Shown: positions 1-8,122, numbered from the stretch's first letter. The stretch is 64,000 nucleotides of DNA from Candidatus Fimenecus excrementavium (GCA_018712805.1 DVGI01000021.1:1-64000), one strand, 5' to 3'. Numbers and translations: made by a program. The notes: generated by a model from the sequence alone, not told the origin.

Positions 1-22
1 GTCTTCACTCCTCTGCGCCTAA

Positions 23-56
23 ATAATAACATCATTATCGATAACGACATTATTAT
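23..56. repeat. Imperfect palindrome at the left edge
   Basis: The centre TTATCGATAA (35-44) is a perfect 10-bp palindrome. The flanking 12-bp arms (23-34 and 45-56) are inverted copies with three mismatches. It lies about 60 bp upstream of the point where recombinase homology begins. It could be an operator, an element end or chance in AT-rich DNA; I cannot assign a role. Confidence 0.35.
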
Positions 57-117
57 AGCGTTCTTTTTGCTGCTTGTCAATGCGAATTGCACACTGCTTT
101 GCAAAAACACTCCTTGA

Positions 118-1713
118 CAAATCTCGTCTCAGCAGTCTATCCTTGAAAAGTACGCAAAGGAGAACGGATTCAAAAATACTCGTGTATTTATTGACGACGG
201 TTGGTCGGGTGTAACTTTCACAAGACCGGCTTTCACGGAGATTATGGAGCTTGCGGAACAAGGATTGATTGCTAATCTTATCGTCAAAGACCATTCGAGA
301 TTGGGACGAAACCGCTTGATTGTCGGTCAGCTTTTGGAAGAAGAATTTGACCGATTGGGTATTCGATATATCGCCATTATGGATAATATTGATACCGCAA
401 AAGGACTAAGCGACATTGTTCCTATGCAAGACTTATTCAACGAATGGCACGCAAAGAACACAAGCCAAAAGGTACGCAATGTTTTCAAGAACAAGGGAAT
501 GGCAGGCATACCGCTTACCACCAATCCGCCTTTCGGGTATATGAAAAATCCCGAAAACCCAAAGGAATGGCTGATAGACGAGCCTGCCGCAAAGATTGTC
601 AGGCAAATCTTTGAGCTGTGCGTTTCAGGCTTAGGACCGACGCAGATAGCCAAGAAGCTGAAAACTGACAAGGTTATGACGCCTACGGAGTATTGGAACA
701 GTATCGGAAGAAACTGCGGCAATCCGCCTGCAAGACAATTCAACTGGTGTTCGGATACGGTTGCGAATATTCTTTCCAAACAGGAGTATTGTGGCGATAC
801 GGTAAACTTCCGAAGCACAACAAAGTCTTTCAAGAATAAAAAGAAGATTGAAAGACCGCAGGAGGAATGGCAGATCTTCCCGAATACGCACCCTGCCATT
901 ATCGACCGTGAAACCTTTGAGCTTGTGCAGGAACTCAGACAGCACCGCCGCAGACCTACCAAAAGCGGAACTGTCAGTATGTTTTCGGGACTTCTCTACT
1001 GTGCCGATTGTGGAGAAAAGCTGTATTACAGCGTAACAAACAATTACAAGCGGGAACAAGCCTATTTCTTCTGCTCTTCCTATCGTAAAAATTCCGAAGT
1101 GTGTTCTGCACACTATATCCGAGAAAAAGTGGTTGAGGAAAATGTTCTTGAGAATATGCGGCAAGTATTTCGTTATGTTCAGGCTTATGAGAAAGAGTTC
1201 GCCAAACAGCAGATGAAATGCTACGGAAAGGAAAAGCAAAAGGAACTTTCCGAAAAACGCAGAGAACTTACCAAAGCCGAGAAGCGTATCAAGGATATTG
1301 ATTTGCTGATTCAGAAGATTTACGAGGACAATGCAATGGGCAAACTTTCCGATGAACGCTTTGCCACAATGTCAATGGCGTATGAGGAAGAACAGAAAAA
1401 TCTCAGAGAAGCAATACCCGATATGCAGGCGTACCTTGAAACCGAAACGGACAAGTCTGAAGGCTTACAGCGTTTTATTGACAAGGTAAAACAGATTACG
1501 CAGCCAACCAAGCTTACTCCCGAACTGGTACACGAATTCATTGAAAAGATTGTGATACACGAACGGAGATACCTTGACGGAAAGCGTTATCAGCTAATGG
1601 ACATCTATTACAACGGCGTTGGTGTGATACGAGGGCTTACCCCTGAAGAAATGGAAGAAGCCTTTCAGGAACACCTTGCCAAACGGAAGATAAACAAAGC
1701 AAAGACGGCGTAA
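118..1713 (+). pseudogene. Large serine recombinase (TnpX-like), 5'-truncated
   Basis: Member of the large serine recombinase family that excises and integrates Tn4451-type elements. The homologous frame opens right after an in-frame TGA (115-117) and the first ATG is at 244. Counting from that ATG one sees the end of the resolvase catalytic domain with DHSRLGRN (16-23), the recombinase domain with PPFGYM (95-100), a zinc ribbon with Cys253, 256, 277 and 287, a charged coiled-coil (about 310-400) and a DUF4368-like tail (about 425-460). The N-terminal segment that should carry the nucleophilic serine (a YxRLS-type motif) is absent in all three forward frames upstream, and no ribosome binding site precedes ATG 244, so the product should be inactive. 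It is AT-richer than its neighbours, consistent with foreign origin. A misassembly near base 118 would look the same. Confidence 0.8.
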
Positions 1714-1768
1714 CCAATGGCTGCACCGTCCAAAACAATCAATATTTAATTCAATTACAAGAGCGACC

Positions 1769-1816
1769 TTGGGGCACCTTCCTTACGGAGGGTGCCCCAA
1801 ACCTGTCTTTTTTGTT
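1769..1816 (+). terminator. Terminator after the recombinase gene
   Basis: A near-perfect stem (1769-1782 with 1787-1800, one G-T pair, loop TTAC) is followed by a T-rich run at 1807-1817. It sits 56 bp after the recombinase stop codon. Confidence 0.8.
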
Positions 1817-1938
1817 TGGCGGAGATGGAGAGACTCGAAAAGGCTGCGCCTTTCCGTTTGCTTCGCAAACACCTGGATTTTTTTCGCATGCCTCGGCTGC
1901 GCCAACCGGCACGCATGGACGGAGAGTTCGAGTCTCTC
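1817..1938. repeat. Displaced tRNA-Ser 3' end plus inverted T-arm copy
   Basis: Bases 1817-1839 repeat, over 23 nt without mismatch, the 3' end of tRNA-Ser(GCU) found at 1990-2012. Bases 1922-1938 repeat the whole T-arm of that tRNA in the opposite orientation. The roughly 80 bp between them is a string of small hairpins, for example GTTTGCTTCGCAAAC at 1856-1870. The T-rich sequence just before the copy also resembles the real tRNA's terminator, so a piece of tRNA end plus terminator was duplicated. Nothing in it codes convincingly. Confidence 0.7.
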
Positions 1939-1950
1939 ACGGACGATTAC

Positions 1951-1989
1951 ACAAAAAATAAAGACCTGTCAAAAGACAGGTCTTTATTT
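1951..1989 (-). terminator. Terminator of tRNA-Ser(GCU)
   Basis: A 14-bp perfect stem (1957-1970 with 1975-1988, loop AAAA) starts two bases past the tRNA 3' end. On the minus strand it is followed by a TATTTTTTG run. Confidence 0.85.
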
Positions 1990-2080
1990 TGGCGGAGATG
2001 GAGAGACTCGAACTCTCGCGCCGGTTACCCGACCTACGCCCTTAGCAGGGGCGCCTCGTCACCAACTTGAGTACATCTCC
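1990..2080 (-). tRNA. tRNA-Ser (anticodon GCU)
   Basis: On the minus strand this is a 91-nt class II tRNA. The acceptor stem pairs GGAGATG with CATCTCC, there is a discriminator G and an encoded CCA. The anticodon loop CTGCTAA gives GCU (reads AGC/AGU), followed by a long variable arm and a T-arm centred on GTTCGAGTC. It lies downstream of tRNA-Ser(UGA) on the same strand and may be cotranscribed, although repeats and a weak hairpin lie between them. Confidence 0.95.
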
Positions 2081-2180
2081 GTGTTGTAACTTGTTTTGGA
2101 AATATGAACTTGTTTTGTGTCCGAAACCGTATTGCAAATTAGATGTTTCGGAACAATCGATATATATAAAAGATAGTCAA

Positions 2181-2385
2181 TCTATCAAACTGTCGTTTGA
2201 CCCAGAGCGGGATTCGACCGCCCGCCTACGGCGTACTGCCGGCTCGGTCACCCAAACGCTTCGCGTTTCGGTACCGCCCTCGCCGCTTCCGGCTAAAAAC
2301 GATTCACCGAATCGTTTTCTTAACGCCGAAACCCTCGCGGGTTCGAATCGTTGCAGGAAATAAAATATATAGAAAAGATAGTGGT
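2181..2385 (-). repeat. tRNA-associated tandem repeat, copy A (205 bp)
   Basis: This unit differs from the next by two substitutions and one indel. It begins with the trailer sequence that also follows the real tRNA-Ser(UGA), then a degenerate tRNA 3' end with T-loop sequence GGGATTCGA (2209-2217). About 115 bp of GC-rich small hairpins follow, then a second T-loop-like sequence in the opposite orientation (GGGTTCGAATC, 2339-2349) and an AT-rich trailer. Frames across it are open but look like repeat artefacts, with no start or ribosome binding site. Confidence 0.85.
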
Positions 2386-2589
2386 TCTATCAAACTGTCG
2401 TTTGGCCCAGAGTGGGATTCGACCGCCCGCCTACGGCGTACTGCCGGCTCGGTCACCCAAACGCTTCGCGTTTCGGTACCGCCCTCGCCGCTTCCGGCTA
2501 AAAACGATTCACGAATCGTTTTCTTAACGCCGAAACCCTCGCGGGTTCGAATCGTTGCAGGAAATAAAATATATAGAAAAGATAGTGGT
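2386..2589 (-). repeat. tRNA-associated tandem repeat, copy B (204 bp)
   Basis: This is the second unit, lacking one base of the internal hairpin found in copy A. Its T-loop-like ends are at 2414-2422 and 2543-2553. It is followed directly by a third occurrence of the shared trailer (2590-2607), which this time runs into the intact tRNA-Ser(UGA). The array is therefore anchored on the tRNA 3' end. Confidence 0.85.
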
Positions 2590-2606
2590 TCTATCAAACT
2601 GTCGTT
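2577..2606 (-). terminator. Weak terminator after tRNA-Ser(UGA)
   Basis: On the minus strand two short hairpins (CAAAC/GTTTG, then GATAG/CTATC) follow the tRNA and end in TTTT. The same structure is repeated at the corresponding place in copies A and B. Confidence 0.5.
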
Positions 2607-2695
2607 TGGCGGAGAGAGTGGGATTCGAACCCACGGTACGTTGCCGTACGACGGTTTTCAAGACCGTTCCGTTATGACCACTTCGGTATCTCTCC
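2607..2695 (-). tRNA. tRNA-Ser (anticodon UGA)
   Basis: On the minus strand this is an 89-nt class II tRNA. It has acceptor GGAGAGA paired with TCTCTCC, an encoded CCA, anticodon loop CTTGAAA giving UGA (reads UCA and relatives), a long variable arm and a T-arm centred on GTTCGAATC. A consensus promoter stands 18 bp upstream. Confidence 0.95.
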
Positions 2696-2712
2696 GTGTT
2701 TGGGCACGGATT

Positions 2713-2741
2713 ATTATATCAAACTATCTAAGGGATGTCAA
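2713..2741 (-). promoter_or_regulatory. Promoter of the tRNA-Ser genes
   Basis: Minus strand TTGACA (2736-2741), 17 bp, TATAAT (2713-2718). This is a full sigma-A consensus, as expected for stable RNA genes. Confidence 0.9.
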
Positions 2742-2775
2742 TGCATAATTTGCTTTTTCCGTGCGCCCTTTTCCG

Positions 2776-2810
2776 ACAAAAACCGCCCGCCGATTTTCCG
2801 GCAGGCGGCG
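2776..2810 (-). terminator. Terminator after the GH28-like gene
   Basis: A ten-pair GC-rich stem (2783-2792 with 2799-2808, one mismatch) is followed on the minus strand by a T run. Confidence 0.8.
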
Positions 2811-2822
2811 TTTTCCTTCGCT

Positions 2823-4355
2823 TCAGACGTTGTTTTGGAAATTAGCAACGTCCTTTGTGTAAATCGCTTCGCGCTTGGTGCCCTCGCGCGGCTGCACTTT
2901 GAAGCCTTCTAAAACCACATTGTCCGCGTAGCGCGCCCAAAGCCCATAGGCATTCAAATTGCGCATACGGTTGCTTTCGGGGTATGTGTCGTCATAAGCC
3001 GGAACAAACAGCCGGTAATCATAATAATCTTCGCCCGGCGCATAGGTGAGGTTAAAATTTATAAGCGTCACGTCCCGCACGGTCAAATCTTTGGTGCCGG
3101 TGATAATGACCGGGACTTCCACATCGGTCGCGGTGATGTTTTCCACCGTAATGCCCGACATTTCCCCGCGGTTGTCAAATTCTTTGTCACGGTTGCGGTT
3201 GTTGAGGCTTATAAACAGCGGGCAGGTTTCGCCGTCCATTTGGATGTTGCGAAGGGTTACATTTTTGACTTTGGCGCCGTCGGCGGATTCCAAAGAAATC
3301 CCCGAAACGCCGCCGGGGTAAATGTCGTTTAAGAAAAATGAGCAGTTTTCCACCAACACGTTCGAAATGTCAAAGCTCGTTTCCGTGCCGATTTTAAAGG
3401 CGTTTGTGCAAGTGGTCACCTTGCAGTCGCGCACGGTGATGTTCTCCATCGCCTTTGCGCCGAGCCCGTCGGCGTTTTTCAAAACAATGCCGTCGTCGCC
3501 GGTGGAAATAAAGCTGTGTTCGACGGTTACGTTCGAAGAACCGGCAATGTCAATACCGTCGGTGTTCGCAACGTGGCGGTTGTTGTTGATGACAAAATCC
3601 CGAATGGTGACGCCGTCACAGCCGTTTAATTCGAGCGTCCACGCCGCGGCGTTTTCCAGCATAAAGTTTTCAATCGTTACGTCTTCACAGTCGACCAAAC
3701 GCACCAAATTGCCGTATTTGCTTTCGTGCGCGAAGCGGATACGGTAACGATATTCCTGCCGCATTTCCCAAACGTCCAGCGTCTCGTCAAACGGCGTGCG
3801 CTTCGGCTCGTATTTCGGCGCAAGCGAAAAGAAATTGCCCTCGCCGCAAATTTTCCCGCCGCCGGTCAGAGTGATGTCCTGTGCGTTTTCCGCGAGCAAA
3901 AGGCAGCCTTTGTCCATCGCTTCGCTGTTGTGTGACGCGACAAGTGCCGAATCGTTGTCGATAAAAAGGGTGATGCCGGATTTCAGCTCGATGCTGCCGG
4001 TGGTGTATTCGCCGCCGCCGACATAAATAATCCCGCCGCCGAGTCCCGCTACTTCGTCAATCGCCGCCTGAATGGCGTCGCTGTTGTCCACACTCGTTTT
4101 TCCCGGCACCGCGCCGCAGGTACGAATATCGACGGTTAACCGTCCCGCCTGCGGTTCGGTGCTTTGCAAATAGTCCGAAAGCGGCAAATCTTCGAAAAAA
4201 TCCCCGGGATAAACTTTGGAAAACACGTCGCCTTTGGTCACTTTGAAGTCGCGGGTATATACGCCGAAGTAATACCCGAGGCCGCCACCTGCCAAAAGGC
4301 AAATGCAAAGCAAAACAGAAATCAAAATTTTCAGTTTTTTCTTTTTGTTTTTCAA
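2823..4355 (-). CDS. GH28-like right-handed beta-helix protein, membrane-anchored
   Basis: Polygalacturonase-type fold, expected to act on pectic polysaccharides outside the membrane. The 510-residue product has a basic start and one hydrophobic segment (about residues 9-31), with no clear cleavage site. The extracellular part opens with a pectate-lyase-superfamily motif (CGAVPG, 80-85) and carries the GH28 acidic motifs NTDGIDI (264-270) and GDD (286-288). The GHG histidine motif of classical polygalacturonases is not visible; the equivalent stretch reads TNAFKIGTET. I chose the TTG at 4355 because GGGAGAGA lies just upstream; TTG 4412 and ATG 4400 have no ribosome binding site. A hexuronate operon at 37.5 kb could use its products, but the genes are not linked. 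The beta-helix family is certain, the substrate is not. Confidence 0.8.
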   Translation of the reverse strand: MKNKKKKLKILISVLLCICLLAGGGLGYYFGVYTRDFKVTKGDVFSKVYPGDFFEDLPLSDYLQSTEPQAGRLTVDIRTCGAVPGKTSVDNSDAIQAAIDEVAGLGGGIIYVGGGEYTTGSIELKSGITLFIDNDSALVASHNSEAMDKGCLLLAENAQDITLTGGGKICGEGNFFSLAPKYEPKRTPFDETLDVWEMRQEYRYRIRFAHESKYGNLVRLVDCEDVTIENFMLENAAAWTLELNGCDGVTIRDFVINNNRHVANTDGIDIAGSSNVTVEHSFISTGDDGIVLKNADGLGAKAMENITVRDCKVTTCTNAFKIGTETSFDISNVLVENCSFFLNDIYPGGVSGISLESADGAKVKNVTLRNIQMDGETCPLFISLNNRNRDKEFDNRGEMSGITVENITATDVEVPVIITGTKDLTVRDVTLINFNLTYAPGEDYYDYRLFVPAYDDTYPESNRMRNLNAYGLWARYADNVVLEGFKVQPREGTKREAIYTKDVANFQNNV

Positions 4356-4495
4356 GCCCCATCTCTCCCGAAAACATACGGATTTTGTTGGCAACAGCAT
4401 ACCACGCCGCAATAAAAAAGTAAAGAAAAAGCGGATTACGGCGTTTCTATATTATGTCGGATTTGTAAATATTTTGTGCGCGCGGGTGATTTTGT

Positions 4496-4524
4496 TTGAA
4501 ATGCGGGGCATATCGTGCTAATAT
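4496..4524 (+). promoter_or_regulatory. Promoter of the zinc-ribbon/TPR pair
   Basis: TTGAAA (4496-4501), 17 bp, TAATAT (4519-4524). It is followed by AAGGAGGT eight bases before the TTG start at 4555. Confidence 0.8.
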
Positions 4525-4554
4525 AATAAAGAATACTTACAAGGAGGTATACCC

Positions 4555-6060
4555 TTGGACGATCAGAAAGAAAAGAAGAACGCCGCGCCCGAATCGAACG
4601 CCGAACCCAATGCGGCGCAATCGGAAGAACAGGCGATTCATGACGAAATGGAAGACTTGGCAAAAGTTTTTCAAGAGGAGCTCAACCGCGCCAAGGCCGA
4701 AGCGGCCGAAGTCGCGAACACGGTGCCCGAGGAACCCGAAATTTTAATCCAGGGGCTCGACGACCTGCCTGCTCCCACCGAAGAGCCGGCAGAAGACGAG
4801 GAAGAGGAAGGCGAAAAGCCGCTTTGCGCCTGCTGCGAAGAGCACCCGGCCGGCACGCGCGAAAATCCCGATTCCCCCTATTGCGAAACCTGTGACACAG
4901 GGCTTCGGCACTATCCGTTTGATTTTGTCAATATTCTTTTGGTGCTTGCGGTACTCGTGTTTACATTTTACGGCTGCTATGTGTTCGCAGGGCATACCCA
5001 GGTTTTCACCGAGGTGCACAAGGCGGATTCTCTTGCGAAGCAAAACAAGCTATATTCCGCGCTGGACGCGTATTCTACCGCCGCGAACACCATGGTCAAC
5101 CAGCACATCAACGGCGAACTGGTTTATAAACGCGAAATTTTAGTGGCTTACCGTCTCGGCGGCATCAATATGATGCAGGAGCCGGCGGAAAATATTAAAT
5201 CTTGGGAAATGGCACTGCCGCATTTCCGCTCTTTGCGGTTGGCGCTTGACGAAGCGGAATCGTTCCTTGCCACGGTGGACGCGGCGAACGCGATTCTCGC
5301 GCCTTACGACACCGCCAAAGCGGAGGACATTCCCTATGATGATTTAATTGCACAGCTGGACGCGCTCAAAGACGAAGCGGTGACCGAAGGCGTCACAGAC
5401 TTGCAAGAAGAAACCACCATGACCGAAGCGGCAGGTTACACGCCGAAAGCCTCGAAATACAACGCGGCGATGCTGGCGTTTTTCAAATACCAGACGGCGC
5501 TGATTTGCGAAAAAGATATGGCGACCCAACTTAAGTTTGCCGAAGAAATTCGCGAATACGGTGAAGAATATCCGTGGCTCTACGGCGCGATTTTGGGCGA
5601 CCTTTACGCACGCTCCGGCAAGGACGTTGAACCGATTTGCAAAATCCTTGAAGCGGACAACGCCGAAGACGACACCCCGACACTTTTGCGCGCGATTGCC
5701 AAACGCATGAACGGCGACTACGACGGCGCGATTGCGCTTTGCGAAGAAAAACTGGAAGCGCAAAGTTCCCTTTCCAGCGAATTCTATCGCCAGGAAGGCC
5801 TTTGCTATCTGTTGAAAGGCGATTACGACACCGCTTACAGCCAAGTGAACGCAGGCTTCCAGAACAGCACCTATCCTTCCATGCAGTATTGCAATACACT
5901 CGCGCTTTGCGCGGCGGCGGCCGGTCAGACGGACGCTTATAATGAAGTGGATGAGTTGTTCCAAAGCAGCGGCTATACCATTTCCACCGAAGTTGCAAAC
6001 TATAAAAACGGAACGGCAACTTTGGAAAGCATTCTTTTGGAAGGGGACTATGACGTATAA
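4555..6060 (+). CDS. Zinc-ribbon, single-TM protein with TPR-like exterior
   Basis: I do not recognise a named family. The 501-residue product has an acidic, low-complexity N-terminus (1-88), a zinc-ribbon-like pair of Cys motifs (C91-x2-C94 and C110-x2-C113), one transmembrane helix (about 124-146) and a long helical region whose spacing of Ala, Tyr and Leu (for example DSLAKQNKLYSALDAYSTAAN) looks like degenerate TPR repeats. The zinc ribbon is predicted cytoplasmic and the TPR part outside. The TTG start has an almost perfect ribosome binding site and its own promoter. Its stop codon overlaps the next start (TAATG), so the two membrane proteins are translationally coupled and probably act together. 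The function is unknown. Confidence 0.75.
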   Translation: MDDQKEKKNAAPESNAEPNAAQSEEQAIHDEMEDLAKVFQEELNRAKAEAAEVANTVPEEPEILIQGLDDLPAPTEEPAEDEEEEGEKPLCACCEEHPAGTRENPDSPYCETCDTGLRHYPFDFVNILLVLAVLVFTFYGCYVFAGHTQVFTEVHKADSLAKQNKLYSALDAYSTAANTMVNQHINGELVYKREILVAYRLGGINMMQEPAENIKSWEMALPHFRSLRLALDEAESFLATVDAANAILAPYDTAKAEDIPYDDLIAQLDALKDEAVTEGVTDLQEETTMTEAAGYTPKASKYNAAMLAFFKYQTALICEKDMATQLKFAEEIREYGEEYPWLYGAILGDLYARSGKDVEPICKILEADNAEDDTPTLLRAIAKRMNGDYDGAIALCEEKLEAQSSLSSEFYRQEGLCYLLKGDYDTAYSQVNAGFQNSTYPSMQYCNTLALCAAAAGQTDAYNEVDELFQSSGYTISTEVANYKNGTATLESILLEGDYDV

Positions 6061-6635
6061 TGAGAGTGATTTATTTAATTGTTCGATACATTACGGTAAT
6101 CGGCACTTTCCTGCAGGCGTTTTTTGAGCATCTGGTCTGCCGAACCTATGAGATTTTGATTGAAGACGGGCGGTATTTGCGCGCCAACGAAATGTGCGGA
6201 CATGTGGAACACGAAATCATCCGCAAACGTTCCAAGATTTTCGGCGTGTGCTTTTTCCCGTTTCTGTTCAATCTGTTAATCGGTCTTGTGCTGGTTTCCG
6301 TCGGTTCGGTCAACGTGTATTATCTCGGTGAGTTCTTCACTTCGAGCGGCATGGTTCATATTGCAAACTTCCTGTTTTTGTGGGTCGGCATTTCGTGCCT
6401 GACGAATCTTTTCCCGCAAATGGAAGACGCGCTGACCTTGCGCGAGGAAATTTACGGCAAGGGCAAATCCAACTTGTTTGTCCGGATTATCGCCGCCCCG
6501 ATTTTCGCTGTGTTATATGCGGGCGCTTATTTGCAAAAGTGGGGCCTGACGCTTATCACTTCCGTGGCGTTTTCGTTCGCGGTTCCCCTCATTCTCGGAA
6601 CTTTTGTGCCGGCAATTTACAGCACGATTTCTTAA
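6060..6635 (+). CDS. Polytopic membrane protein coupled to the zinc-ribbon protein
   Basis: 191 residues, unrecognised family. Hydrophobic segments lie near 5-22, 60-82, 98-117, 138-158 and 161-185. Between the first two is a charged loop with an HVEHE sequence (48-52) reminiscent of a metal-binding site, though nothing confirms a metalloprotease. Its ATG overlaps the stop of the preceding gene by one base and a bidirectional terminator follows, so the two genes form a closed two-gene unit. Confidence 0.7.
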   Translation: MRVIYLIVRYITVIGTFLQAFFEHLVCRTYEILIEDGRYLRANEMCGHVEHEIIRKRSKIFGVCFFPFLFNLLIGLVLVSVGSVNVYYLGEFFTSSGMVHIANFLFLWVGISCLTNLFPQMEDALTLREEIYGKGKSNLFVRIIAAPIFAVLYAGAYLQKWGLTLITSVAFSFAVPLILGTFVPAIYSTIS

Positions 6636-6654
6636 ATGCAATACAAAGCAAGCA

Positions 6655-6690
6655 AAAACAGGGTCTGCAAAAACAGACCCTGTTTTATTT
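6655..6690. terminator. Bidirectional terminator
   Basis: A perfect 9-bp stem (6659-6667 with 6674-6682) is flanked by an A run and a T run. It serves the plus-strand membrane gene and the convergent ahcY. Confidence 0.9.
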
Positions 6691-6700
6691 CTATAATGCC

Positions 6701-7945
6701 TTATACATTCCAGCTGTGCAGATATGTTTTTTGTTCTTTGGAAAGCGTATCCACCGAAACGCCCCACGCCGCAAGTTTTCTGCGCGCGACTTCGTCGTCG
6801 ATTTTCTGCGGAATGTCGTAAACACCGGGCGAAAGCTCCCCGCGATGCTTCGCAAGATACCGTGCGGAAAGTGCCTGAATGGCGAAACTCATGTCCATAA
6901 TCTCCGCCGGGTGTCCGTCGCCGGCGGCAAGGTTCACAAGCCGCCCTTCGGCAATCAGGTGCAGGGTTCTGCCGTCCGCCATGCGGTAGCCGGTGATGTT
7001 TTTCCGGCTTTCATAGGTTTTCACGGCGAGCTTTTCCAAATCGCCGACATGGATTTCCACGTTGAAGTGCCCGGCGTTGCAAAGAATCGCACCGTCTTTC
7101 ATGCGGCGCATCGCGCGTTCGGTAATGACGTCGCGGCAGCCGGTCACGGTAATGAACAAATCGCCGACCTCTGCCGCCTGTTCCATCGGCATAACGGTAA
7201 AGCCGTCCATAACCGCCTCCATGGCTTTTACGGCGTCCACTTCGGTGACAACGACCTTTGCGCCGAGCCCTTTTGCCCGCATGGAAACGCCTTTGCCGCA
7301 CCAGCCGTAGCCCGCGACCACAACGGTCTTGCCGGCGACAATCAGGTTTGTTGTGCGGTTGATGCCGTCGAACACCGATTGCCCCGTGCCGTAGCGGTTG
7401 TCGAACAGATATTTACACTTCGCGTTATTGACCGCCATCATCGGGAATAACAGCTTTTTGTCCGCCGCCATCGCGCGCAGGCGAATGATGCCGGTGGTGG
7501 TCTCCTCACAGCCGCCGATGACATTGGAAAGCAGCTGCGGAAAACTGTTGTGAATTAAATTGACCAAATCACCGCCGTCGTCAATAATAATGTGCGGCGC
7601 CGCGGCAATCACTTCTTTTAAATGCGCGCTGTATTGCTCGGGCGTTGCACCGTGAACGGCAAAAACCTGAAGCCCGCTTTTTACAAGCGCCGCGGCAACG
7701 TCGTCCTGGGTCGAAAGCGGGTTGCTGCCGGTGACATACATTTTTGCGCCGCCTGATGCGAGCACTCTGCAAAGGTAAGCGGTTTTCGCTTCCAAATGGA
7801 CCGAAAGCGCCACGCGCAGCCCAGCAAACGGCTTTTCTTTTTCGAATTCTTTTTCAAGGCCTGACAAAAGTGGCATATAGCCGCGCACCCACTGAATTTT
7901 CTGTTCGCCGCTTTCATAAAGCGACAAATCCAAAATACTGCTCAT
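6701..7945 (-). CDS. ahcY: Adenosylhomocysteinase
   Basis: Cytosolic NAD-dependent hydrolysis of S-adenosylhomocysteine to homocysteine and adenosine, which relieves product inhibition of methyltransferases. The 414-residue product is the short bacterial type. Visible landmarks are VHLEAKTAYL and TGSNPLSTQDDVAAAL near the N-terminus, DDGGDLV, the Rossmann segment VVAGYGWCGKG and a C-terminal KTYLHSWNV. I place the start at the ATG at 7945, preceded by AGAGG; a longer reading to 8128 has no homology and overlaps a promoter. A 6-bp hairpin (7961-7975) sits close upstream of the ribosome binding site. The gene is monocistronic between divergent and convergent neighbours. Confidence 0.95.
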   Translation of the reverse strand: MSSILDLSLYESGEQKIQWVRGYMPLLSGLEKEFEKEKPFAGLRVALSVHLEAKTAYLCRVLASGGAKMYVTGSNPLSTQDDVAAALVKSGLQVFAVHGATPEQYSAHLKEVIAAAPHIIIDDGGDLVNLIHNSFPQLLSNVIGGCEETTTGIIRLRAMAADKKLLFPMMAVNNAKCKYLFDNRYGTGQSVFDGINRTTNLIVAGKTVVVAGYGWCGKGVSMRAKGLGAKVVVTEVDAVKAMEAVMDGFTVMPMEQAAEVGDLFITVTGCRDVITERAMRRMKDGAILCNAGHFNVEIHVGDLEKLAVKTYESRKNITGYRMADGRTLHLIAEGRLVNLAAGDGHPAEIMDMSFAIQALSARYLAKHRGELSPGVYDIPQKIDDEVARRKLAAWGVSVDTLSKEQKTYLHSWNV

Positions 7946-8046
7946 AAACGCCTCTTTCTTTTGCCGTAACGGCAAACCGGGTATTTTTAAATGTGAATTT
8001 TTTGTAAAAATAGAGTAGCACACGGGGGTTAAAAAAGCAATAGATA

Positions 8047-8075
8047 TTGACACCAAAACGGAAGTGTGCGATAAT
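8047..8075 (+). promoter_or_regulatory. Promoter of the DUF4474 lipoprotein gene
   Basis: TTGACA (8047-8052), 17 bp, GATAAT (8070-8075), then ACGGAGG before ATG 8123. Confidence 0.85.
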
Positions 8076-8122
8076 TTCATGTACAGAAGAGATGAAAAAT
8101 CTTGTGAAACGGAGGTTTTTTT

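Noticed and set aside
19..294. A 91-codon minus-strand frame at the left edge
   Set aside because: Two thirds of it is antisense to the recombinase. The remaining end could be a fragment of another gene but is too short to identify.
2181..2630. CRISPR array
   Set aside because: Only two long units with no short-repeat/variable-spacer pattern and no cas genes.
2197..2748. Long open frames running through the repeats and tRNA-Ser(UGA)
   Set aside because: They read through a tRNA gene and consist of repeated translations of the hairpin block. No ribosome binding site.
6380..7450. A 356-codon plus-strand frame opposite ahcY
   Set aside because: It crosses a terminator and the ends of two genes and is rich in His/Arg/Ala as expected from an antisense frame.
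7946..8040. SAH or SAM riboswitch upstream of ahcY
   Set aside because: Only about 100 bp with one 6-bp hairpin; none of the conserved cores could be recognised.
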